Source of the DNA: Ligustrum vulgare
Taxonomy: Eukaryota > Streptophyta > Magnoliopsida > Lamiales > Oleaceae
NCBI GenBank assembly: GCA_963555705.1
Contig: OY743172.1
Coordinates: 17,111,446-17,175,445, forward strand
DNA: 64,000 bases
Reading direction: 5' to 3'
This document shows positions 32,217-45,290 of this stretch, in pieces; the first letter of the stretch is position 1; every line of letters begins with the position of its first letter. The position numbers and the translations under genes are program-made. A model generated the notes under the pieces. That model did no database searches. It saw only the letters and a program-made list of their open reading frames with translations, and was not told where the DNA came from.

Positions 32217-34921
32217 ATGGGGTCTATCGCAAAGAAGGGATTGCAACAGTACTTGATACAACTCCAACAGCACCCTTTAAGAACCAAGGTCTTGACTTTC
32301 TTCTGACTTCAACATTTATTTATTTTTTGTCGTTGTTTACTTGTTTATTTTTTTCCATGTGAGGTGTGTTGATTTTTATTTATTTATTTTGCATACATGG
32401 CCTTGATTATGTATGGGTATGTATTACTTTTGATTATTCAAAAAATCTTGAATTGGGCTTTTGCAGATGATAACTGCAGGGACGATGTCAGCGATCAGTG
32501 ATATAGTGGCGCAGAAGCTCACTGGCATTCCAAAACTTCAACTCAAACGACTTCTTCTCAAAGTGATATTGTTATACATTTTTTTTTTCTTTTTCTTCAC
32601 ATGTGTACAATTAAATTGTGGACATATATGTTAGCATATAATTAGCAGTTTCTGCTGTATTTTGAGGTATGAATCCATGATTTTTACTGAAAATGCTCCC
32701 CAATTGAAAATGTTCAACAATTATTGAGTTCATCTGGCTTTGGCAAATGGTCTATCAATGACACTGTAATTATTTCCCCTTGTGTAGTAGTTTAATATAA
32801 TTGATTTTCTGTCTTGATGTAGATAGAAATATATTAATGAAGTAAACCAAAGCTAGGACAGTAGAGTAGATTTTGAATTATCTTTGTTCTTTAATACAGT
32901 TCAGTCTTGTACTTGTGTGAAAAATTTTGGGGGGGTGTGAGTGTAACCTGTATCCAGGGGCTTATAGGTTGATAGATCTTTTATGGAAAGAAAGAATTTA
33001 GAGCTTGTTTGGTCTCGTTGGTTTTTTTCAACTTTTTCCTCAAATTTGATTTCAACTAAACATTTTTATGGAACCAATCATTTTTCAACTATACATTCTC
33101 CAAAAAATCCAAAATTCCTCCAGAACACCCCACACCAAACAACCGATAAATTAAGGTCTCTATTATCACGTTAAGGAGAGCCTCTGTAATTTCTAGAAGA
33201 GAATATGCCCTTATCATTTAGACATGGTATCAATTTTCAAGTCATATTAGATCAATTCTCGGTTTGTAAAGTTGATGTCTCAACTCTATCTTTCATTCAA
33301 ATGTTGTGGAAATAGAAACGAATTAGGAACTTCGCTGACTTTGTTCGGTAGGAAGAATTAAAAGAAATTACCAAGTGACATTCATCTTTGGCCACAATGG
33401 AAAATATATATATATACAATTAGAAACACTAAAATGTAGGGAAAATTAAAGGAAAACGTGTTTTAACTGCATCTTAGTTTTTTATTCCATTCTCCTCCTT
33501 CCCCTTCCTTCTTTCACTTGACACAATAACATTGATTTCTCTTGAAAATGTTTATCTTTGTAAATGAAAGTTGCACTGAGTTTAATATTTTTTTCATTTT
33601 TGGTGATCATAAGTTATAAATTTAAGTATGCCTTTGGGCTGTGTCAGCCACACAATTGATAAAAAACGCTGACACTGAGTCTTTATTTCGATTTTCTTCA
33701 TTGCACTATCCCATTTCTGAAGCTGCTAGCATAAACCTCCTAAAAACCAAAAATTATCTTCAGTACACCCCTTCATTTGCTGCCAAGATTCATTTTCTCC
33801 ATTAATAGTCTCACACATGCACACATTTCATAAATGAGTGACAACAAACCTTGAATATTAGGACCTTTCTCTTTTCTGATACCATAAACAATTATTGATT
33901 AAAAGTTTGTCTTTAACACTATGAAACTGAGTTTTACACGTACTTGTTATTTCTGGTTTTTATCTAAATACAGATTTTTGGCGCTGCCTATCTAGGACCG
34001 CTTGTACATTTTTTTTCACATTTTGTTGGACAAAATTTTTAAAGGGAAGAAGGATACAAAAACTGTTGCCAAGAAGGTATTCCCCACACCCCTGTTCTAT
34101 GATACTTCCCATCATCCCTTGTAGCTTTAATATTTTCGTATATTCAAGTCTTCATTGTCAACAGAAGTTCCTGTATTGACCACGGGTAAAAATATTAGAA
34201 AGAGAAAAGACTGGATTAACCAGAAACTTTAAATGACAAATTATATTATTTCAGGTGGTGCTGGAGCAACTGACGTGGTCTCCATGGTACAATCTCCTTT
34301 TCATGATTTATTATGGGTTTGTTATTGAGGGTGAGTCTGCTTGTACCTTCCTAACTTATAAATTAGTTTTGCTAATCATTCCCAATAACAAAAATTGAGC
34401 AAAATAAGTTCATTTCTCGACAATCTTAGTCATAGTTTCTACTTCCCCGAAAAAATATTATTGTTAGAATATCAAATTTAAATGGAAAAAAATAGGTAGT
34501 CTGTATCATGATCAATACCAGATTCCTGATTTTGTGTTTTCGAGGTTTTGTCTTATGTAACTGTCGAAGAAGCTTTGTCATAATTAGTTCATTCTCGAGT
34601 TCTTCCTGAATTTTGTTTGGAATGAGCGTATAAATTTATTGACTTTACTGTTTTCAGTTAATTAGAAAATGATTAGAGCAAAGATTTTGGTTACTTGGAT
34701 ATTATGCACAGGAAGACCCTGGATCCACGTGAAATCCAAAATTAAGAAGGAATATCCAAATGTGCAGTATACATCATGGATGGTACATAATATAATTTTA
34801 TTTTATTTTACTTTTCGGGCTTCAAAATTGTCACCCTATTATTGAGTACGAAGGGAAAATGCGACGTGACTTGGTATTAATTTTGACGAATAATATGCAG
34901 TTCTAGCCAGTTGTTGGATGA
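32217..34921 (+). pseudogene. PMP22: Captured peroxisomal membrane protein PMP22 (Mpv17 family)
   Basis: Exons 32217-32288 (MGSIAKKGLQQYLIQLQQHP...), 32467-32562 (ITAGTMSAISDIVAQKLTGIPKLQLKRLLLK), 33974-34076, 34255-34330 (VVLEQLTWSPWYNLLFMIYYGFVIEG), 34712-34782 (RPWIHVKSKIKKEYPNVQYTSWM) and the start of a sixth at 34901, all with GT-AG introns. Order and residues follow plant PMP22, a four-span peroxisomal membrane protein. Defects: one extra T in the T8 run of exon 3 (34010-34017) shifts the frame so that TAA follows; exon 6 reads TTC-TAG and GGA-TGA where the family has Trp codons; the C-terminal helix is absent. Introns are retained, consistent with DNA-level capture by a Helitron. Confidence 0.9.
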
Positions 34922-35075
34922 GTTTGTTGTAAAATTAGTGATATTGAAATGGATGGGTTTGTTGTAAAATTAATGACATTTTCTAATGAGCTTTTGTTTT
35001 CCTTTTTTTTTTTTTTTATTATCTTGGTGGGTTTGTTGTAAAATTACTGATATTGAAATGGATGTCAAGATTTGA
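34915..35075 (+). repeat. Three copies of a GGTTTGTTGTAAAATTA unit
   Basis: GTTTGTTGTAAAATTA followed by TGATATTGAAATGGATG (or a variant) occurs near 34921, 34956 and 35030, starting inside the broken last PMP22 exon. The amplification probably removed the rest of that exon. Confidence 0.6.
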
Positions 35076-35470
35076 GTTGAGGAAGTAAAAGATGGGGAAG
35101 ATGAGAGAAGAGCTGGAGCTAAAATTGAGTTGGGATTTAGGGTTTTGAGATTTTTGGGATTGGAAGTAAGGGTTAGCGTTTTCAGTATTTATAATTGTGT
35201 TGCTAATTGCATTATTTATCATATATTTAAGAAAAATCTGAATAAAATCTGAAGTTTTCAACATCAGGGATGGGTCAGGAAGTTCAAGGAGATACTTGTT
35301 ATGTCTCCTCAGTGTTACCTTTTGTTCCTTGTTTTCTTTTTTTCAACTAAATGCTTAAATTTTCAAATTTTCAATTTCAGTTTTATTACAAATTTAAGCT
35401 AATCCAATTAATAGTTAAGTTTGTGATTATCATTGAAAGGTAATTGCCTGTTGACTGTGGGTTATGTAAG

Positions 35471-35813
35471 GGGAGAAAAGGTGCTTGAATTCCGAGCTAT
35501 GGCTTGCATGCATAGGTCCTCCGATATCCATGCCGACAATTGGGAGTCATGTGGTTTACTTCCCTCATGATCATAGTGAGCAGGTCTTTTTAACTAATCT
35601 AATTAAACTCTGTTTTCTCTTTCTGTTGTTTGATTATGATGAAATTTTTATTTAAGCACTGTAATTTCTTTGCTTATATATGTAATTGATCCTATTTGAA
35701 ATTGCTGGCCAGGTTGCTGCCACTACTAATAATAAGAAGTCGATGCCGATATGCCAAATTACCCGAGTTTACCATCCCAGATGCTTTGCCAACTCCACAA
35801 TGTTGCAATTAAT
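35471..35813 (+). pseudogene. ARF: Captured auxin response factor exons (ARF6/8 type)
   Basis: Exon 35471-35583 reads [20 protein letters not shown] then [18 protein letters not shown]. After a GT-AG intron, exon 35713-35813 reads VAATTNNKK and, after a one-base frameshift, DADMPNYPSLPSQMLCQLHN. This is the segment just before the B3 DNA-binding domain of ARFs, closest in my memory to the ARF6/ARF8 clade. ARFs are nuclear transcription factors for auxin-response genes. Less than 80 residues are present, and the B3, middle and PB1 domains are missing. The frameshift (near 35742) makes it a pseudogene fragment. Confidence 0.9.
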
Positions 35814-37314
35814 GTAAGTTTTTAGCTATATATGTAACTAATTCTTGTGTATACCCTACATATATGTATTTGTGCTATCCTTTGTTTTGTTTATGATTGT
35901 TGATACGTTTTAAATTCTATTTGAGAATAAGTGAACCCATTGATTTAATTAATATGCGGCCTTGTAATTCTGCATCTATAGGTATTCAAGTTTACATTCC
36001 TTGTTGGTCATCCATGAAACAGTCACCTAATTTTTTTTTAGGTGGGACCATAGGAGGCTCCTTACTTCTATCTTCAGGTGGGCTTAGGAATATTTTGCTA
36101 TTAGATTTGCCTCCTCTTTTTTATTTTTTATTTTTATTTTTATTATTTTTTCTTTTACCTTTCTCATTTCTAAATTTGTACAGAATTTATGTTGAACCAT
36201 CTCCTAAAAGCTTACCCTATTAACGAGGAGATAACTTATATATTTAAATTGTGTTTTGAAACTTCTCCTTAGACGTTAACTGAATTCATTGGAGATTATG
36301 GTCTTTAATAGATTAACGTATTGAGTTTCTGTTTTGTTAGTATATTTAAAAAAAAGAAAAAATCGGGTTTATGTTGACTACTGAGCTTTGTGGATTTACA
36401 GGTTTTGAAAGTTGGAGACTACAATACTACTTCAAACACGGTAAAATAGAATTTGGGTTCTTAGAGACAAAGTGTTTTTTTTTTTCTTTTCATTGTAAAT
36501 GCTCTCTAACCTTCATTCTTCAGTGTGTTTATTTCATTTACTTGATTCCACCATTTAAACATTTTTCAACACAAAAAAATGTAATAAAATGTTGATTGTA
36601 ATGTGGTTGTTTTAGTCTAACAATGTAGTGGTTTTTGTATTGATTTTATATTTACTTATATTCTTGATTTATATTTTTATAACATTATTTTTTTTATAAA
36701 AATTACATAATTTATAATAAAATTGTCTCATATTTCTGATTCCAGCAACTTATAAATGACTGTGAGCTTCCTGTAACATTAATTCTTGTAATATCCAAAA
36801 TTTGTTGCCGTTATTTGACTTTTTGAAGTTGCTCCGAGAGACCATTAATATTCTTTCTCATAGTTTGGTCTCAGTCGTGTTGTCAAATTTGAGGTTTCTG
36901 ACTGGACAAAGAATACATATCTTGCTCTATTTAAGTCCTATAAGTAGCTAAAGCCTGTAGGAAATGTCCTTACATTGCTAGATCTCGCTTAATAGACTCG
37001 GCACCCTATATTAAACATAGGGGATATGATCTACATGACATTGAATAATTACATGATATACTTAAACAATCTTTTCTTTTTGAACAACTATAGATTCTTA
37101 GAAATTCTTCTTTGGATTTAATAAGTCAATTCCATTTATAAATATATGTGTGTATAGCTCTGTGTGTTTCATTTTATGGAGAAATGAATCCTGATTTTAA
37201 TGTTTTTTCCAATTTAATTATATATTAGGATTTATGCTGTGATTTTTATGGTCCTGAGCTTTTTTAACTTAGTGATTTCACTAACTTTATTGAGTATGTT
37301 AAAAGGGTTAATTT

Positions 37315-37384
37315 ATGGCATCGAAACGTATATTGAAGGAACTCAAGGATTTGTACAAGGATACTCCTACATCATGCAATGCTG
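37315..37384 (+). pseudogene. Captured first exon of a UBC8-type ubiquitin-conjugating enzyme E2
   Basis: ATG at 37315 begins MASKRILKELKDLYKDTPTS followed by CNAG, ending at a GT donor (37385). This is the N-terminal helix exon of the UBC8/10/28 (UBCD1-like) E2 family and ends at the conserved first exon boundary. No later E2 exon with the catalytic Cys is found before the Helitron end, so the enzyme cannot be made. The start codon and donor are intact, so a Helitron transcript could use it as a chimeric first exon. Confidence 0.88.
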
Positions 37385-38032
37385 GTATACAAATTATCTT
37401 TAATGTGCTTATTGATGTTTAGTATTTGGGTCAATTTTAGTCAATGATTTTAATGTACTGTAGTATTAGAACATGTTCAAAAGTTATTCATTAGAATTTT
37501 TGAAGTTAGGTGGTAATTTGTTATTCTTTTTGAAAATATGGTGGAAGCTTTATTGTCTTATGGTTTTTTCTTGATATATTGCTTTACTTTCTGTTAAAGT
37601 TTTCAAGAGGATATTTAAAATTGCTATTTGGGAGATTTGTTTTTTTTTTTTTAAGAGTTTCAAATTGAATTAGGTGGTGAAATACTTGAGTCATTTGGGC
37701 TTTACAGAATAATTAAGCCCTATAACCTTGACAACTGGTAACTTCACTTTTTTTGTATTGGATTGTGTCTTTGGTCTTATGAAAAGTTGAAATGATAATG
37801 TCCTTTGTTGTTTACATGTAATAAGGCTCCTAATTCTACTTTTGTAGAGGATGCTTCTTTTGGTTGAGGAGATGATTCGAACAAAGGATGGACAACAAAT
37901 TCATGTAGTTCCAAAAAATGTTGTAAAATTTGGTTCTATACTCACAAATAAATTTTTCTTTTCTCATTACTAATTATACGGGAATAAACACAAATATAAA
38001 CCCCTTCGTGCAACGCACGTAACTCTTACTAG

Positions 38033-38681
38033 TATTTGAAAAAATTATGGAGTTCTTTTAAGAGTTTAATATTTCAGCCTTTTTCCCCCCACTATTCAAA
38101 TGGGGAAGGAATCCTTTTGACTTCTAACTTGCAATTGAATTCGACAAGGTTCATGCGATATTGATGGGGAAGAATGGTTTTGTCAAGAGTACATTTGTAA
38201 AGGTTAGTATTTTTTATTTTATTTTTTTAGTTGGGTTTTGACTTGATAATAATGTTATTATACATGAGAAATGAGTTGAGTTCTTCGCGCATGCTAATTA
38301 GATTTGGAAGGAGAATATTTAATAGAGAATTATATGTATTTAAGTTGGAATTAGAATTTATTCAATGAGTAATTATTAGATTATTTATTAAATAGTTACC
38401 ACTAGGTATACTTCTGTTCATTCACATACATTATATAAATACATTTTTACTTATTGTTCATTTGAGGTATGTTGTGATTTTGGGGCTTGTAGAAAACGGG
38501 AGGAAAATGCATCTGAGATATATTTTTCAATTTTGTGTTTATTTAGATATGAATAATGGATATGAGTTGGTGAATTATTGTTATTAATCAATGGTTTGTT
38601 TTAAAATTAGTATTTGTTGTTTTTATAGTAAAATATGTGATTTAAAAATGATTTGAATATATATATATATATATATATATA
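38033..38681. other. Spacer between two Helitrons of the same family
   Basis: AT-rich, ending in (AT)n at 38656-38682 where the next Helitron begins. No gene recognised. Confidence 0.6.
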
Positions 38682-41600
38682 TCCCTACTATATATAAAGT
38701 TCACTTTAAGATTACTATTCCTAAAGACCAAAAGTAGCACTTTTAGCCTAGAGGTGAAGACGTGTTCTATATTTTCTATCTGGTTTTTGCTAAAAACGCT
38801 TTCCTATAGTAAAAAAACATAAAAATAAAAAAGAGGCCAGCTTCATTTCCCTCTCGCTTTCACTACTCTCTCAGCGTCTCCAGAGGCTTCTGACTATGGT
38901 TACGATTTTTCCCCGCCTTTCGTCGTCGTCGGTAAGTTTCTTCTCTTCTTTTCTTCTTTTGGTTGTTTTTGTAAAGTGTATTCTGTAGAAAATAATTTAG
39001 ATTTTGAAACTTATTTCAAAATGTTGGTAATTTTTGAGTGGTTATGAAGAATCGTCGTTCTCCGGCAAGTTTCTTGTCTTCCTTAACTTTTTTTTTTTTG
39101 TGTCTTCTGTGTATAACGTGTATTGTTGAAAGATCAACGTTTTTTTCCTGGGTTTCGGGTCGGAGGTCGAAATCGAACGATTTTGATAGCTTACTGCCTT
39201 CTCCAATCGCGACTTCTTCATGATCGGTGCTAACTAATTTTTTAGGTTTTGCTGGATTTCGGTAATAGAGGTTCTCTTCAACTACTATTTTTAGCTTTTA
39301 TTTCGATGATGATTTGAGTCCTTCCAGGTTCGGGTTCGAGGTCTGCTGTTCACTCTAGAACGAAATTTATACTGGGAAGAGTATTCGAGCTTCAGGTATT
39401 ATTCTTCCCTTTTTTATTATTCAAGGATTTCATTTTTATGTGATTTTTGCAAATTTTGGACTACATGTGATTGATCTCAGTTTTTCTTTACTTTTTTCTC
39501 GTAGATTCTTCGATCTGCGTGTCTTCTGCCTTCGTGATACCATAGGTGCTTCTTTATTGCAGGTAGTGTATTTATACGATTTGAGTGTTTCAATTTTTTC
39601 TTTCATTTTCCAAAAAAACGAGTTATTTGTTTACAAATTCGTGTATTCTCAGACCGTTTAGTGAGGGTGAGTTGTGGAACAATGCTTAAGGATTACAAGA
39701 GAGGTGTCAGTTTCACAGAAAATTGCTAGGAAATACATAGATATAGATTTTGCATTTGACAAGGTAATTTTCTGTAATGGGTTACTTACTATTAATTTTA
39801 GCGAATTCAAGGTCCATACCTTCTTTCTCTATTTCTCACTATGCGTGAATGTGTGCAAATAATCTTGAAAAAAACCCCATGGATCTATTGGAATCACTGA
39901 AATCTTTATGTCATTTTTTGAATATGTTCCTCCTCCTAGCAATGTTTGATTTTTCCATTTATATCTTTATGTTGATGAATTTTTTAGGCGAGAGAGTTAA
40001 ATTCACTGGTCCAGCTTCTGGAGGTTCACACTCAACTTCTGCCAAGTATTTTGTAATAACATTCCTTTCTTTTAAATGGAAACTTTTTGCTGGTAACTGA
40101 TGCTAGATTCAGGTTTCTTAATTTAGTAAACAGTCAATTATTTGATCTTCTTCTTTGTGCAAGTTTAGGTTGGTGGTTTAAATTGTAGATGGCCTTTGTT
40201 TGGTGAAGTAGTTAGCGAATAGCGGTTCTTTCTATTTTAGCTTCTTTGACACTTGAATTGTGCTGTTGATTAACTGAATTAGCTAGGTTGTACCCACTTC
40301 TCATTGAAAAAGTGTTAAAAGATTTTTCTGTTATTACATAAAGATTCTTGGTTTTCAACTCCAAAAACATAAGAGAAGCTCTCAGTATTGGACCAACATA
40401 CTTTGTGGTGAAGTTCGGAGAGAGTAATTGGTTTATTTTAAGGTTTTGACTGGATGTTCAAACTATTTTGGATTTATAAGACAATTTAAAATATGTTTTG
40501 ATTGGTACCCGATTTATGTACTTTGCTTTCTAATTTATGATTGCTATTGTGACATTGTAATGATGAATGGGGCATATTCTGCCTCAAGACATTTAGTCGT
40601 AGCCAGGATTTTTCTCCTTTTTCTATGTTATAGCTTAGCTTCAGTTATCATATGTTTCCTATATATGTGTACATCTCACTCTTTACACACTTATACTACC
40701 CTCTTCTTCTGTCTCCTTCTCTTATTCTTTCTCTTCTCTTCTCATATGCTTATCCTCAGTGCAAAATAAGAGTTCCTACTTATTTATTTATTTTTTGGTG
40801 ATTGCAGTAAGGCTCTTGAAGAGAAACACTATACTGAATGTCGAGTCAATCATCTATAAAATTTATGTTGTGGTTCTTGTCATCTAAACTTGTTGCAATT
40901 CTTTTTGAGTTTCTTGATGCATATATCGGCATGTCACCATTTATCCAATCAATGCGATCATTGGCCCATTCCTTGTTTTTATCAAATGGATGAAACCAGG
41001 TTGACATTTTTGGTTGAATGTCTGAATTATGCAAATAGCTTTTTGATGAAATTATCCTATTTTGTATTTGAGAAACTGGCTTGTTTGGAATAGTTTTTGT
41101 TTTTGCTTATGCCTTTTCTAGAGCAGAAACTCAGAATATTATCCAAACAAGTTGTTTGGGGGTGGGAGTGTTTAATTGATTTTTCATTGTTGTTACTAAA
41201 AACTTAGATTTAATGAGATGTTGAAGAGATTCAAATTGATTACTACGTTCTTACTGTCTGGTTTTAAATTTTTTTCTACTTATTTTTGAGTTTCAATTAT
41301 GCAAATAGCTATTTGATGAAGTTATCCTATTAATTTTTGTATTGGAGAGATTGGCTTATTGAAATAGCTTTCGTTTTTGCTTATACTTTTTATGGAATAG
41401 AAGCTCAGAAAATGGTCAGAACAAGGTCTTAAAAGTCACTCTTTGTTTTTCAAAAGTCATGCCAAACAAGCCTAATATCATTTCTTTTATGTTATTTTTA
41501 TTTTTTGAGTAGAAACTAATCACATGATCAAAAAGGGAGTTTTTAACATGCATGAAGACTCCTTATATTAGTGATGATGTGAAATAAAAGCTCATAGTGA

Positions 41601-42768
41601 ATATATGCACAGATAAGACATTTTAACTGAATTTTTAGTTATGCATGGATGTTTTGAGTGGGGATAAGTTTCTTTTGCTAACCACTTAAGATCTTCGTTT
41701 AATTCTGCTACCAACAACTTTCATCCACATCTTATCCACTTTGATAGGCTTGAAATTTATCTCCCTCTTTTGACTTTCGACGCTTCTTGTTTGAATATTC
41801 TTGAAGGAAATGAATGTTGCTAACTTCTCAGTGTAGATGACTAAAAATGGACTCGACTGGGTCATAATCAAATCAAGAGCAAATTGTTTAAAATTCAATT
41901 ATGTTTTGTAGTGTATGTGAAGCTCCACCTATTGAGGTTCTACACATAACAAGCTGAACTTGAGCACATTTTTACTATGAATAAAGCTATTTTTAGATTT
42001 CAACCTCAACTCTATGTGCACCATGTTTTCGTTAAATAAGTAAAGTATTTTGGATCTTAAGTTTTGAAATGGTTCTTTTTCAAAGAGGATGTGTAAAAGT
42101 ATCCATTGAAGACCATGGGTGTGATTGAGATCTTATGTATTTATAGGCAAAAGTTTGGTTGTTCTCCTTGATGAAAATATACAGTGTTGTTTTTTTAGGC
42201 TGTTGTGCTTTTTAAAAATTTTCCTCTATATTCCAGTTAGCCTTTGATTTTTTTCGATAACTGGGTGTGATTCTTTTCCTCTGGACGAGCTTTGCCTTCA
42301 TTTTAACTGCTGTTTTTTTTTTTTTCTTTTTAGTGATTTTTTTAATTATATATTTATCATTTTCTACTTTTTTGGTCTTAGATGTAGGTACTTTTGTAGC
42401 TACTGCACAAAAAGCCAAATAGAATAGATCAGCAGGGAATCGAGGAAAGAAGGGACAACTGAAATCACATGTTGGGGATGTAAGGGAGAAACTTCTTTCT
42501 CAATCCTTGCAGGTAGATTGACACTTTCCACTCAGTTTCATGACTTACAATTGTAATTTTTTTAGGGTACCAAGTTACAATAACGTTTCAACGTGTTGAA
42601 ACCATAGTATGGTACCATATATTCTTTACTACCAAATATGGAATGATCGAAATAACATATTTTTTGTTTACAAAATTCTGAGTAAAAAATCAAAATAAAA
42701 GAGTATATTAATGCACTTATATATTTTATTTCATGGTTTGGCTAATGGAGATTTTTGTGCAATTATAG

Positions 42769-43013
42769 GAGAAACAACATTTGTAAAGAGGCATCTCTCT
42801 GGTGAATTGGAGAAGAAATATGAGTGTAAGCCTCCTCGACAGGTTATGCTTCAATGTGATCTTTTCTCAATTAATTATTTTTATATGGGTATAGCTACCA
42901 TTGATGTGGAAGTTTATTCCTTGGATTTTTTCACAAATTGTGGAAAGATCGAGTTTTATTTCTAAGAAACTGCTGGTCAGGAGAAATTTGTTGGCCTTAG
43001 GGACGGATATTAG
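42769..43013 (+). pseudogene. RAN: Captured Ran GTPase exons
   Basis: Exon 42769-42842 reads [20 protein letters not shown], matching the end of the P-loop and switch I of Ran. The P-loop Lys is Glu, a lethal change. After an intron, exon 42895-43013 reads [23 protein letters not shown]-stop, then ETAGQEKFVGLRDGY, covering strand 2-3 and switch II (the usual DTAGQEKF is ETAGQEKF). TAA falls where the family has a Trp-containing stretch, and TAG replaces a Tyr codon. Ran drives nuclear transport; this copy cannot. Confidence 0.92.
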
Positions 43014-44357
43014 TAAATAACGTTTACTAAGTTGTGATTAAACTGTTAAGATTATTTTCAGTTTGTTTACAAACTTTGCATTTTATTTCATATTTTACAA
43101 GGATGAGCTGAGAAAGTTATAGTTTTTTTTTTCCTCTTGGACAATGTTTACACATTCTATACTGAACGTCATTGAGTCTAATTTGTACTTAAAAATATGG
43201 CTCTTTTAAGGTATATTTGATTTCCTTTCCAGCAACCCCGTGTTGCCTACCTGTCTTGAGTCAAACAGGTTTTTGGAGTTCATTTATAATTTATATTACA
43301 CTATTTTTATGCAAACACTGCATTATATAATGAACTTCGTTTTGAGTACTCAATGAGCTTAAACATTTGACTTATTTCTTAATATTCAGCTATATGAAGT
43401 TATTTGTTGTTTAAACCAAATAATGTTAATCATTTCAGGTAGCGACATCATTAAACTCAAACAAGTGGTTTCAGCTGCTATCTGGATCTTTGTTGTTTTG
43501 TTGTCTTGAAAATCGAAGAACCTTCCAGCAGTAGCAGTTAGTGACCAAAGTTGCGAGTTTTAAGATATGCACGTTGTAGAACAGGTTGTGTCTCACTTTG
43601 CAACTTCACATTTACTTTGCGTCACCCTAGATTCCCACGCTATATAAAGGAGTCTAAGCGGGGCCTTTTTTGTGTTTGTATAATGTGTTTTATTTTATGT
43701 TTGCACGTTGAAGATGCTTGGATTGTAGGTGGTAAAGGCTTGAGTAATTGGGATGTTTTTAAGTGTGTTTCTCTATATAATATAGATAAACACGGGAATT
43801 AAGAAGATCAGAGAGACAGAAGATAATGCTGTGAGTCTGAACTGTTTTCGAGTTACATTAGGCTTTTCTGTTTATTGTGCTTTCGAAATTGTATTTTTGT
43901 ATATTTAGATATATTTGCTATTTTCTTGCAATTCAGTACATTATAAATGTTCTGTGGTTTTTTCTTTTTCTTTTTTTTGGGTTAGTTTAGTATATTTAAT
44001 GTTTGTTGCACTATAATGTCGTTTTAGTATTTCTATAGTTCAACTTTCCATATAGCTATCTGGTATGGATTCATATGTGATAATTAAGTTTGGGGTCATC
44101 AATTTTTTTTTCTTTTCTTTTCTTTTTCTTTTCTTTAAGTATTTTTAACCTTTGATGCAAATGAAGATTAGAGTATTAGATCTTTTTAAGTGAAGCTATT
44201 ATTAATTTTTATGAATTAAGTGAAGCTATTATTAATTTTTATGAATTTATTCCTTTGTAATGGTTGTTGAATAGTGATTTTACTAAGTAGTAGCTGTATT
44301 TTTTGTCACTTAGGCTTCTTTTTTCTTAATAACTAATGACATTATACTGAAGGTTGT

Positions 44358-45290
44358 ATGATGAATGATATCCTGGCTATTGAAAAGAGGAAGGCACGCA
44401 ATCAACGAAGGAGAGAATTGTATGCTCAAAAGAAAATAAGAAATGAAGGGTGTAGTAACATGTTTCAAAGGCGTTCTCATCGTTTTGTTACTAACTCTGG
44501 TAAGACTTTCAAGTAGAATTCAAAAATTTATTCTTTATGATATTTAAAATTTAATTCTTCTTCTTATTTCTTGATTTCATAACCATCTCTTTTGTTATCC
44601 ATAGAGCATGCGTCATTAAATACGTTTAATGTTATCGACGAAGAAATTGAGATGCAACATAAAAACAAAGGTTTGAATTCTCTCATCTTTTGTTTCCTTT
44701 TATTTTCTTTGTTCATTTTTTTTAAAGTTTGGAAAATTTGCCTATTTTTTTTTCTTGAAATCAATTCACTCATTGTAATATAATATTTAAAGTTCAATTT
44801 TTTTTTAAGTCATATATATATATATATATATAAACACACACACACACACACACATATAAATATATATATATTATATATTTTTTGTTTGATAATTGCTTCT
44901 TCTTGTATCTTTAGAGCAAGTATCATCAAATATGTGCAATGTTAACAATGAAGAAATTGGGACACAGCGTAAAAATATAGGTTCAGAGTTTCTCTTCTTT
45001 TTTGTGCCCTTTTTCCTATAAATTATCTTTTTCTTTTATTTAGAAATGTTCCTTTCTTTTTTTCATTTCGTTTTTTAATTTTTTTTCCATTTCCTTTTTT
45101 TTTTTCATTTTTGTATGATATATTCTTCTTTTAATATACATAAATAATGTGATTATATATTACAGGAACTAATGGTGCATTGTTGTTTAATGAAGATAAA
45201 GCATTTAGAGTAAATATAGATAGTGATGATATTTTTTCTTCTAATATTATTAGCAACCAAGAAAATCACATTTTAATTCTTGTATATTAA
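44358..45290 (+). CDS. Four-exon ORF of unknown function, possible Helitron N-terminal remnant
   Basis: Exons 44358-44499, 44605-44670, 44915-44980 and 45166-45290 join at GT-AG introns into exactly 133 codons with a stop, all introns in phase 1. The product starts MMNDILAIEKRKARNQRRRE and is basic (RKARNQRRRELYAQKK), then acidic/Asn-rich. Exons 2 and 3 are both 66 nt and encode related 22-residue units (SLNTFNVIDEEIEMQHKNK and SSNMCNVNNEEIGTQRKNI), so one arose by duplication. The Arg-rich RRRELYA start recalls N-terminal regions of plant Helitron Rep-helicase proteins, but I am not certain. No catalytic domain. Splicing is predicted, not shown. Confidence 0.5.

Larger units (their letters stand above)
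31519..38032 (+). mobile_element. Helitron with captured PMP22, ARF and ubiquitin-E2 pieces
   Basis: The 5' end is A|TCCCTACTATATATAAGATCC. The 3' end is the hairpin CGTGC-AAC-GCACG (38007-38019), then CTAG (38029-38032), then host T. Both ends closely match those of 38682-48320, so the two are one family. Cargo on the same strand: PMP22 (32217-34921), ARF (35471-35813) and E2 (37315-37384). There are also exon-like blocks of unknown origin flanked by AG/GT at 37674-37737 and from 37848. No Rep/helicase is seen, so it is non-autonomous. 31690-31741 and 32138-32164 are (CT)n; 31800-32080 is GGTGGT-rich. Confidence 0.88.

Noticed and set aside
32217..34921. PMP22 as a functional gene
   Set aside because: One-base T-run frameshift in exon 3, two in-frame stops at expected Trp codons in exon 6, and missing C-terminus; it also lies inside Helitron ends.
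35897..36223. Hydrophobic 108-codon ORF resembling a membrane protein
   Set aside because: Composition comes from T-rich intronic sequence (Phe/Leu runs); no start context or family.
40846..41034. Minus-strand ORF TWFHPFDKNKEWANDRIDW
   Set aside because: Looks protein-like and may be a captured antisense exon, but I could not recognise a family or splice sites, so it was not annotated.
41686..41898. Minus-strand 70-codon ORF
   Set aside because: No domain, no neighbours supporting it, inside Helitron filler sequence.
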